This document shows positions 1 to 5,843 of a stretch of 6,830 nt of DNA, one piece after another (within the stretch, counting starts at the first letter, position 1; each line of letters opens with the position of its first letter). The notes beneath the pieces are model-generated. The model was not told the origin of the DNA. It worked only from the letters and a program-made list of their open reading frames with translations, and did no database searches. A program made the position numbers and the translations under genes. This DNA comes from Candidatus Rokuibacteriota bacterium (lineage in GTDB: Bacteria > JAUVQV01): the NCBI GenBank assembly GCA_030597995.1, contig JAUVQV010000042.1:1-6830 (forward strand), in the 5' to 3' direction.

Positions 1-756
1 CCGGTGGCTGAAAAAAAGGTCCCGGCGGCAGGCCGTGCAGAGGGGAACCGCGAACAGTTTCTCAGCGCGGAGCCCCGCCTCTCGAAGCTGGAGGATATTC
101 GCAGCCCTGAGGTCAAGACGCCAGGGGGCACCCGGCGAAAAGACGCGGCGGGAGTATTGCTCGCCCCATCCCCGGCGGAAGGCGTCGCGGACTTCCTCAC
201 CGACTGTGTAACAACATTTTCCGATGGCCGGGCCGAGTCCGGCCGTGATCTGCTCCGGGGGCACGTTTCCCGCCCCGGAGAGGGTCCGCACGGCGGCCAG
301 GGCCACGCCCTCCAAAGTCCCCCGCCACCCGGCGTGGGCGATTCCCACCGCCCGGCCGCCCGGAGAAGAAAGTACGATCGGGAGGCAGTCCGCCGTCAAC
401 ACCCCCAGGATCAGTCCCGGCCTGGTGGTCACCATGGCGTCGGCCTTGGGACAGCCTCTTCGATCAGGGTCGGGCACTCCGCCGGATTTCACCCTCCTGA
501 CCCGCGACCCGTGCTCCTGATCGGCCAGGGCCCAACCTGTGGCAGGGAGCCGGGCGGCCCTTTCGAGGCGGCGCCAATTCTCCCGGACGCGCCCCGGGAG
601 ATCACCCGGTCTGGAGGTGAAGTTCAAGCTCCTGAACTTCCCCCGGCTGGCGCCGCCGCGACGCGCGGTGAAGCCGTGCCGCACGCCGACACTCTCGAGT
701 GCCTCGAGCCCGATCCATCGCATCCCACCTTGCCGGTGTTCCTTAATGGCTACCAT
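1..756 (-). CDS. pgeF: Peptidoglycan editing factor PgeF (laccase-domain, YfiH/YlmD family), 3' end cut by the window edge
   Basis: Reading the minus strand from an ATG at 756-754 gives 252 residues with no stop before the window edge. Family motifs appear in order: RHGFTARRGG (residues 26-35), QEHG with His82, TADCLP with Cys124, HAGWRGT with His141, and GPAIGKCCYTVG (175-186). His82, Cys124 and His141 are the expected metal-binding and catalytic triad. The last visible residues, LFFSHR, match the FFS(Y/H)RR stretch near the family C-terminus, so probably only some 15-25 residues are missing. In E. coli the family edits peptidoglycan by removing wrongly incorporated amino acids; purine nucleoside activities are also reported for relatives. 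No signal peptide is seen, so it should be cytoplasmic. An in-frame TGA lies two codons upstream, so the start cannot be further out. There is no clear ribosome binding site. Met12 (ATG at 723-721) is the alternative start, but its SD-like AAGGTGG sits only one base away. Confidence 0.93.
   Translation of the reverse strand, partial: MVAIKEHRQGGMRWIGLEALESVGVRHGFTARRGGASRGKFRSLNFTSRPGDLPGRVRENWRRLERAARLPATGWALADQEHGSRVRRVKSGGVPDPDRRGCPKADAMVTTRPGLILGVLTADCLPIVLSSPGGRAVGIAHAGWRGTLEGVALAAVRTLSGAGNVPPEQITAGLGPAIGKCCYTVGEEVRDAFRRGWGEQYSRRVFSPGAPWRLDLRAANILQLREAGLRAEKLFAVPLCTACRRDLFFSHR
619..640. repeat. Perfect 8-bp inverted repeat within early pgeF
   Basis: GAAGTTCA and TGAACTTC form perfect 8-base arms (619-626 and 633-640) around a 6-base loop. 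In the pgeF frame this covers roughly codons 39-46, encoding K-F-R-S-L-N-F. The structure is real as sequence and could form an RNA hairpin, but it lies over a conserved part of the protein, so chance under coding constraint is likely. Confidence 0.5.
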
Positions 757-828
757 GTTTCAGAGTTGCATCATGAATATTACGGGCTAGGAGGGGTAAA
801 TCCCTGCGTCCGGGATCGGGGACACATT
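757..828 (-). promoter_or_regulatory. Longest intergenic gap, ahead of pgeF; possible weak promoter or leader
   Basis: This 72-base gap between the radical SAM stop and pgeF is the longest non-coding stretch in the window. On the minus strand it holds a small inverted repeat ATCCC/GGGAT (816-812 and 804-800), a C-rich tract CCCCTCCT (796-789), and an AT-rich island TAATATTCAT (782-773). TAATAT matches a sigma-70 -10 hexamer at only four of six positions, and no good -35 lies at the right distance. A four-codon frame, ATG ATG CAA CTC TGA (774-760), ends two codons before the pgeF ATG. The inverted repeat lacks a T-tract, so it is not a convincing terminator. Confidence 0.25.
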
Positions 829-2496
829 TTATTCCGCCAGGGCCCGCTGGTACTCCCGCCAGAGGCGATCTTTCCTCAGACCGGTGTCGATGAAATCCCA
901 GGGGAAAAGCTCGCGGCGCTCCCGCGTCCGATGCACGAAAAAATCCGGATTCATCGCCGACTCCCGCCCGGCCCGGCCCCAATCGCCCCCCCAGCGACAG
1001 GCACTCTCCAGGATGTCCCCCGCCCGGCGGTCGCCTCGCGCGAGGATGGCCTGGACATACGCCCACTTCGCCACTTCGTGTGTGACCGTTACATTCGGGA
1101 TTTTCCGAAGCTCCCTTACCAGGGGAGAGAGGGCGGCCTTGAGCAATCTCACCTCAGAGAAGGGATGCCATTGGAAAGGAGTCCAGGCCTTGGGGACAAA
1201 AAAGCTCAGGCTGACACGGATGGTGCCCATCCTGCGGCGCACCCGGCCCACCGCCAGCAGCCGGTGCCGGATCTTTTTTATCAGGGCCGGTATCGCTTCC
1301 CGGTCCCCGGGCGTCTCCGTCGGCAATCCGAGCATGAAATAGAGCTTGAGGGAATAGAAACCGGCCTCCGCTATCCTCTCGGCCGCCTCGAGAATCTGTT
1401 CGTCAGTGATACTCTTTTTGATCGCCCGGCGCAACCGTTCGCTGCCGGCCTCCGGGGCGATGGTTATCGTCTTTGCCCCGCCTTCCCGCAGCAGCCGCAA
1501 GAGCTCCGGCGGCAGGCGATCCAGGCGAACTGACGAGAGGGAGAACTTCCACCCGCGGCGCACGATCTCCCGCGCCACCTCCAGGAGGTCTTTGTGATCG
1601 GCCACCGCGGAACCGAGAAGGCCGAAGCGCTCCAGGACTTTCGATGCCTCCTCCATACTGGCCAGGAGCCCTTCCCGGCGGCGGTGGCGGACCGGGCGGT
1701 AGAGGTGCCCGGCGGCGCAGAAGCGGCAACCTCGACCACAGCCCCGGTTGATCTCTATCAGCATGAGGTTCTCGAACTGGCTTCCCGGCGCCAGGATCCG
1801 GCTCACCGCCGGATGCGCATCCAGGTCCCGCACCTGAGCCCGAGAAACCCTGCGGGGGGCAGGCGGCCGCGGGGAAAATTTCGCCAGGCACCCATCAGCG
1901 GCGTAGGACGGCTGGTAGAGCGCCGGCACATAGATGCCGGGGAGGGCTGCCAGCCGCTCCAGGAGTTTCCTCTTCGCTCCCGAGGAGGGCGCTCGGCGGC
2001 GCAGCACCTCGACGAGGGGCCCCAGCAGCTCTTCTCCTTCTCCAACAACGACCAAGTCGACAAACGCCGCCAGTGGCTCAGGGTTGAGAGTCGGGGCAAT
2101 CCCGCCCGCCAGGACAAGAGGGTAATCCGCACCCCGCTCCCGGGCCCGGAGAGGGAAACCCGCACCGGCCAGGATCCGGAGGAGATTGAGATAATCATTT
2201 TCATAAGACACCGAAAACGCGAAAAGGTCGACCTGCAGGGGTTGAATACCGGCGTCAAGAATAAGGAGATTCTCCCCGTCATCCTCTAAAAACACCCGCT
2301 CCGCCAGAACCTCCGGCAGGGCGGCAAACCCGTAGAGCACAGTCTGAAAGCCGAGGGACGACATCCCCGTCCGGTAGTTGTTGGGATACGCAAGAGCTAC
2401 GCGGAAACCCCGACCGAAGCGGGGAGGACGCCAACCTCGCTCCGCACGGCCGACAGGTTGTGACCGCGACCTACGCTTCACAACCGAAGACACCAA
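829..2496 (-). CDS. Radical SAM protein with N-terminal B12-binding-like domain, unknown function (resembles TIGR03960-type proteins)
   Basis: This 555-residue protein has a Rossmann-like N-terminal region (about residues 31-165, starting FRVALAYPNNYRTGMSSLG) like the cobalamin-binding-type domains of the B12-binding radical SAM superfamily. No DxHxxG motif, the usual His-on cobalamin ligand, is present. The radical SAM core begins at CGRGCRFC (Cys253, Cys257, Cys260), the CxxxCxxC ligands of the 4Fe-4S cluster. It continues through SSVRLD (320-325), APEAGSERLR (347-356) and FMLGLPTET (387-395). The C-terminal part carries FVPKAWTPFQW, RGDRR and FPWDFIDTGL, recalled from the TIGR03960-like group. 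Only five cysteines are present, which argues against an auxiliary iron-sulfur cluster. A stop immediately precedes the TTG at 2496-2494, and no ATG occurs before residue 45. The start is therefore TTG 2496, GTG 2493 or GTG 2481, each without a good ribosome binding site. The gene starts 19 bases after the ftsZ stop and probably depends on coupling. Substrate and reaction cannot be read from the sequence. Confidence 0.9.
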   Translation of the reverse strand: MVSSVVKRRSRSQPVGRAERGWRPPRFGRGFRVALAYPNNYRTGMSSLGFQTVLYGFAALPEVLAERVFLEDDGENLLILDAGIQPLQVDLFAFSVSYENDYLNLLRILAGAGFPLRARERGADYPLVLAGGIAPTLNPEPLAAFVDLVVVGEGEELLGPLVEVLRRRAPSSGAKRKLLERLAALPGIYVPALYQPSYAADGCLAKFSPRPPAPRRVSRAQVRDLDAHPAVSRILAPGSQFENLMLIEINRGCGRGCRFCAAGHLYRPVRHRRREGLLASMEEASKVLERFGLLGSAVADHKDLLEVAREIVRRGWKFSLSSVRLDRLPPELLRLLREGGAKTITIAPEAGSERLRRAIKKSITDEQILEAAERIAEAGFYSLKLYFMLGLPTETPGDREAIPALIKKIRHRLLAVGRVRRRMGTIRVSLSFFVPKAWTPFQWHPFSEVRLLKAALSPLVRELRKIPNVTVTHEVAKWAYVQAILARGDRRAGDILESACRWGGDWGRAGRESAMNPDFFVHRTRERRELFPWDFIDTGLRKDRLWREYQRALAE

Positions 2497-2515
2497 TCAA
2501 CGGCGGGAGCTTCTC

Positions 2516-3655
2516 TCAGTCGGCCTGCTTCCGCAGGAAGGTCGGAACATCGAGGTCCTCGTCTTCGAGATTTATCTCCGCCGGAAAATAATCCATCCCG
2601 TTGATTACCTTTTTGCGCTGGAAGGCCGGGCGCTCCATATCCCGTTCTTTCGAGTGGCGGATGGAAAGCGGCGCTGAGATTCCCTCCGCGCGGTGTTTCG
2701 CGTCGAAACCGGTGGCGATAACAGTGATGACGATATCCTCCTCCTGACCGTCCTTCACCACCGAGCCGAAGATGATCTGAGCCTCGTCGTCCGCCGCCTT
2801 TTGTATGATACCCAGGGACTCGGTCACTTCGTGAAGGGAGAGATCGGGTCCGCCCGTAATGTTTATCAGGACTCCTTCGGCGCCCTCGATGGAACCCTCC
2901 TCCAGCAGGGGAGAGGCAATGGCCCTCTGGGCGGCCTCCACCGCCCGGTTCTCCCCGCGCGCAGATCCGGTCCCCATCACCGCCCGGCCCATGCTGGACA
3001 TAATGGTCCGGACATCGGCAAAGTCGAGATTGATCAATCCCGGCACGATAATGAGGTCTGAAATCCCCTGCACCGCCTGGCGCAGGATATCGTCTGCCAA
3101 CCGGAAGGCCTCCAGGAGGGTGGTCGTTTTTTCCACCACCCCGAGGAGACGCTGGTTGGGGATGGTGATCAGAGTGTCTACCACCTCCCGCAGCTCCTTG
3201 ATCCCCTCCTCCGCCTGGCGCGACCGCCGTTGCCCCTCGAAAGAAAAAGGTCTGGTAACGACCCCCACGGTGAGAATCCCCAATTCCTTGGCGACGCCGG
3301 CGATCACCGGGGCCGCCCCGGTGCCCGTACCGCCTCCGAGACCGGCGGTGAGAAAGAGCATATCCGCCTCCTGCAAGGCCTCTGCGATACGTTCCGAGTC
3401 CTCCACGGCCGCTTTGCGCCCGATCTCGGGATCCGCCCCGGCTCCCAGCCCCCGCGTGAGCTTGGCCCCGAGCTGGATCTTGTGGGGCGCCATCACGGCT
3501 GAGAGAGCCTGGAGGTCGGTATTGGCCGCCACAAATTTTACCCCTTCGACACCGGACCGAATCATGGTGTCGACAGCGTTTCCACCGCCGCCGCCGATCC
3601 CGATCACCCTGATGTCCGCTCCCGTTGCGACTTCTTCTTCAAATTCGATGTTCAT
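2516..3655 (-). CDS. ftsZ: Cell division protein FtsZ
   Basis: This is the tubulin-like GTPase that polymerises into the cytokinetic ring at midcell and recruits the division machinery. The 379-residue protein is complete. The GTP-binding N-terminal domain has the glycine-rich [11 protein letters not shown] (18-28), NTDLQAL (45-51) and the tubulin signature GGGTGTG (107-113). The T7 synergy loop [10 protein letters not shown] (206-215) supplies Asp211 and Asp214, which complete the neighbouring subunit's GTPase site. After the globular domain (to about residue 318) comes a short charged linker. The conserved C-terminal peptide [11 protein letters not shown] (369-379) should bind FtsA. The ATG start at 3655-3653 has a strong ribosome binding site. 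The stretch [16 protein letters not shown] resembles deltaproteobacterial FtsZ. The gene follows ftsA after 39 bases and precedes the radical SAM gene by 19 bases. All key residues are present. Confidence 0.99.
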   Translation of the reverse strand: MNIEFEEEVATGADIRVIGIGGGGGNAVDTMIRSGVEGVKFVAANTDLQALSAVMAPHKIQLGAKLTRGLGAGADPEIGRKAAVEDSERIAEALQEADMLFLTAGLGGGTGTGAAPVIAGVAKELGILTVGVVTRPFSFEGQRRSRQAEEGIKELREVVDTLITIPNQRLLGVVEKTTTLLEAFRLADDILRQAVQGISDLIIVPGLINLDFADVRTIMSSMGRAVMGTGSARGENRAVEAAQRAIASPLLEEGSIEGAEGVLINITGGPDLSLHEVTESLGIIQKAADDEAQIIFGSVVKDGQEEDIVITVIATGFDAKHRAEGISAPLSIRHSKERDMERPAFQRKKVINGMDYFPAEINLEDEDLDVPTFLRKQAD

Positions 3656-3658
3656 GCA

Positions 3659-3670
3659 CTCACCTCCCTT
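3659..3670 (-). promoter_or_regulatory. Strong ribosome binding site of ftsZ
   Basis: The minus strand reads AAGGGAGGTGAG just upstream of the ftsZ ATG. Seven bases separate the GGAGG core from the start codon. It is the best Shine-Dalgarno match seen in the window, in keeping with FtsZ being needed in larger amounts than FtsA or FtsQ. It fixes the ftsZ start at 3655. Confidence 0.85.
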
Positions 3671-3694
3671 TGCGTGTTACCCCGGTTAGACTCC

Positions 3695-4930
3695 CTACAG
3701 GATTTCATGGAACCAATCTTTCATTCTCCTGACCACCCGGCCCCAGAGCCGGTCGTCACTGCTGCCCCTCCCGAACCGCCCCCGTTCCCGGTTCTGCATA
3801 CCGTAAAGGACCAGACCCACCCCGGTGGTGTACATCGGGCTGTTGATTATATCCAGCAGGCCGCCGATCTCCTGCGGGGTACCGCGGCGGACGGGCAGAT
3901 CGAAGATCTGCTCCGCCAACTCCGGCATCCCCTCCAGGATCACAGACCCCCCGGTGATCACCACGCCGGAGGCGATCATCTCCTCGTATCCGGACCTCTG
4001 GACCTCCCTCTTGGCCAGAGAAAAGATCTCTTCCGCCCGGGGCTCGATGATCTCGGCGAGGACCTGTCGGGAAAGGACCCGGGGCGCCCGGCCCCCGACT
4101 GATGGAACCTCGATAGTTTCATCCCCATGGACCATAGAGGTCAGGGCACAGCCCGCCTTCTTCTTGATCTTCTCGGCCTCGACGGTAGGCGTGCGAAGGC
4201 CGACCGCCAGGTCATTCGTGATGTGGTTCCCTCCCAGCGCCAGGACCGAGGTTTGCCAGATGCTCCCCTGGACGAAAATGGCGATATCTGTCGTCCCGCC
4301 ACCGACGTCAATCAGGGCCACTCCCAATTCCTTCTCGTCTTCCGTCAGAGCGGCGTAGGAGGATGCGAGCTGCTGCAGGACGATGTCCTTGACCTCAAGT
4401 CCGGCCCGGTTGCAGCTCTTGATTATGTTCTGGGCCGAGGTCACGGCTCCGGTAACCATATGGACCTCGGCCTCCAGGCGCACTCCGGACATCCCCAGCG
4501 GCTCCTTGATTCCATCCTGGTCGTCGATGATGAACTCCTGGGGGAGGACATGAATCACCTCCCGGTCCATGGGGATAGCCACCGCCTTGGCGGCGTCGAT
4601 GACCCTCTCGATGTCGTTTTTTGTCACCTCCTTGTCTTTAATCGCAATCACTCCGCGGGAGTTGAAACCCTTGATATGACCTCCGGCGATTCCGGCGAAG
4701 ATCCCGTCGATTTCCAGCCCCGCCATCAACTCGGCCTCTTCGACCGCTCTTTTGATTGATTCCACCGTGCTGTCGATATTGATGACCACCCCCTTGCGCA
4801 AGCCCCGGGACTGGCTGGTCCCCAGCCCGATGATATCCAGCCCTTTATTCGGGATGATCTCACCGACGACGGCGCAGATCTTGGTGGTCCCGATGTCGAG
4901 GCCGACTACGATGCTATCCTTCTTGGGCAT
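3695..4930 (-). CDS. ftsA: Cell division protein FtsA
   Basis: FtsA is the actin-like ATPase that anchors FtsZ filaments to the inner membrane and recruits later division proteins. The 411-residue product has the actin-family phosphate-1 motif GLDIGTTKICA (10-20) and the FtsA-specific 1C subdomain region (about 83-165). The phosphate-2 motif LIDVGGGTTDIAIF lies at 206-219, and the adenosine-side motif VVITGGSVILEGM at 323-335. The C-terminal end (about 391-411) carries tryptophans, basic residues and a final HEIL; it is the amphipathic membrane-targeting helix expected for the family. The ATG at 4930-4928 is preferred over the in-frame GTG at 4939 because AGGTGG lies five bases upstream of it and MPKKDSIVVGLDIG is a normal FtsA beginning. 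The gene lies 33 bases after ftsQ and 39 bases before ftsZ. The sequence closely resembles deltaproteobacterial FtsA as I remember it. Confidence 0.98.
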   Translation of the reverse strand: MPKKDSIVVGLDIGTTKICAVVGEIIPNKGLDIIGLGTSQSRGLRKGVVINIDSTVESIKRAVEEAELMAGLEIDGIFAGIAGGHIKGFNSRGVIAIKDKEVTKNDIERVIDAAKAVAIPMDREVIHVLPQEFIIDDQDGIKEPLGMSGVRLEAEVHMVTGAVTSAQNIIKSCNRAGLEVKDIVLQQLASSYAALTEDEKELGVALIDVGGGTTDIAIFVQGSIWQTSVLALGGNHITNDLAVGLRTPTVEAEKIKKKAGCALTSMVHGDETIEVPSVGGRAPRVLSRQVLAEIIEPRAEEIFSLAKREVQRSGYEEMIASGVVITGGSVILEGMPELAEQIFDLPVRRGTPQEIGGLLDIINSPMYTTGVGLVLYGMQNRERGRFGRGSSDDRLWGRVVRRMKDWFHEIL

Positions 4931-4935
4931 CCCCA

Positions 4936-4941
4936 CCACCT
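4936..4941 (-). promoter_or_regulatory. Ribosome binding site deciding the ftsA start
   Basis: The minus strand reads AGGTGG, one mismatch from AGGAGG, five bases before the ATG at 4930. Choosing the upstream GTG at 4939 instead would leave only AAAGG three bases away, so the ATG is favoured. Confidence 0.6.
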
Positions 4942-4963
4942 GCCTTTCCCCCGCACCACACGG

Positions 4964-5836
4964 TCAACCCCCCTCCCCGTCCCCGGTCCCGGCGTCCGTC
5001 GGGGCCGGGGCGACGGGCCTGGCCACCACCTGCCCTTCCGCTCTGAGGTCGATATACGTCACTGCCGGCCAGCGCCCGGCAAGGTCCCTCGCTACTGCCT
5101 TCCACCTCCCCAGGCGGGAGGCAAAGTTCCCTTTCCCGAGATGGACCAGCGGCCGGCCGCCGACGGGAACGAGGACGGCATCCTTTTCGTCCGTGAGATC
5201 CAGGTGACCGATCGCCTCCCAGGGGGGGTACGCCACCGATCGGAGGGCCGCCGTGAGACTCAGGCCGACCCCAAAGCGTTCCGCCCCCCGCGCCGTCAAT
5301 CTCCCCCCGGAGACCTCCACCCCGAGCAGGAGCGGGAAGGTCGCCGGCCTTTCACCCCTGAGATAGGTCAGCACTTCACCTTCTCGATCGACCAGGTAGT
5401 CCCGGCCGGCCCTCACCACCGCCACCGGGACCCGCTCTTCAATTTCGAGGAGGAGCGAGACCGGCAGCCTCCGTCGCACGGAGGCGGTCCTGATGAAAGG
5501 ATGCGCCACGAGCCGAGACCGGATGGCAACCAGGTCCAGGGTAAAGAGATTCTCACCCCGCCGCACGCCGGCGATCCGAAGCGTCTCAGGAACGGAGAGG
5601 CTGCGAGTGCCGAGAACCCGGACGTTTTCCAGCACGAAGAAGCTCGAATCCGCAACTCTCTCCCGCAACCACCCCGAACCGAAGGTGGCGCCGGTAAAAC
5701 TCAACAGTCCGACCGGGCTGGCCACGAAGACCGGGAAAATCACCGCCACCACGAAGCGCGACCACCGGCGTTTCCTTCGCACCTTGACATTGAGCGCTTC
5801 CCGGATCTGACAATTCGGCTTGTAGTAGCTCTTCAT
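4964..5836 (-). CDS. ftsQ: Cell division protein FtsQ (POTRA-domain membrane protein)
   Basis: FtsQ is a single-pass inner-membrane protein that joins the early ring proteins to FtsB/FtsL and the septal wall synthases. The 290-residue product begins with a short cytoplasmic tail ending in a basic cluster (VRRKRRWSR, 19-27). One membrane segment follows at about 28-51. The POTRA domain (about 66-138) includes the typical FVLENVRVLGTRSLS and the RRRLPVSLLLEIEERVPVA strand. The beta domain follows, with VDREGEVL (149-156) and YIDLR (261-265). It ends in a low-complexity tail rich in Pro, Ala, Gly and Asp (274-290), probably disordered. The ATG at 5836-5834 overlaps the ddl stop as ATGA. No purine-rich ribosome binding site precedes it, so translation probably depends on ribosomes finishing ddl. 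FtsQ diverges quickly between species; the call rests on domain layout, the POTRA pattern and position between ddl and ftsA. Confidence 0.95.
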   Translation of the reverse strand: MKSYYKPNCQIREALNVKVRRKRRWSRFVVAVIFPVFVASPVGLLSFTGATFGSGWLRERVADSSFFVLENVRVLGTRSLSVPETLRIAGVRRGENLFTLDLVAIRSRLVAHPFIRTASVRRRLPVSLLLEIEERVPVAVVRAGRDYLVDREGEVLTYLRGERPATFPLLLGVEVSGGRLTARGAERFGVGLSLTAALRSVAYPPWEAIGHLDLTDEKDAVLVPVGGRPLVHLGKGNFASRLGRWKAVARDLAGRWPAVTYIDLRAEGQVVARPVAPAPTDAGTGDGEGG

Positions 5837-5843
5837 TTTTTTT
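5833..5843 (-). other. ddl/ftsQ stop-start overlap in a run of eight A
   Basis: On the mRNA strand eight consecutive A residues run straight into TGA. The last A, with TG, is the ftsQ start codon, and the next frame gives the ddl stop TGA, so the genes share ATGA. Read in the ddl frame, the last sense codons are CAA AAA AAA. This contains the heptamer A AAA AAA in the register of a -1 slippery site, and a -1 slip would enter the ftsQ frame. The sequence is certain; any functional slippage is inference. Confidence 0.6.

Noticed and set aside
692..710. Two CTCGAG sites three bases apart
   Set aside because: They are short palindromes in coding sequence encoding ordinary residues of PgeF; nothing suggests a binding site.
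800..816. Possible terminator after the radical SAM gene
   Set aside because: The inverted repeat has only 5-base arms and is followed by TTTACCCC rather than a T-tract.
4..1533. Plus-strand open frame of 509 codons
   Set aside because: It lies antisense to pgeF and to the 3' part of the radical SAM gene, both of which carry clear family motifs. Its translation is rich in Pro, Arg and Gly with no recognisable domain, as expected for a GC-rich shadow frame.
1594..2289. Plus-strand open frame of 231 codons opposite the radical SAM gene
   Set aside because: It is antisense to conserved radical SAM core codons and shows no motif.
2859..3689. Plus-strand open frame of 276 codons opposite ftsZ
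   Set aside because: It is wholly antisense to ftsZ, its composition is dominated by Ser, Pro, Arg and Ala, and no motif is visible.
4127..4759. Plus-strand open frame of 210 codons opposite ftsA
   Set aside because: It is a shadow of the well-supported ftsA gene and shows no ribosome binding site or domain.
4931..4939. GTG at 4939 as the ftsA start
   Set aside because: The ATG at 4930 has a better-spaced AGGTGG and gives the usual FtsA N-terminus.
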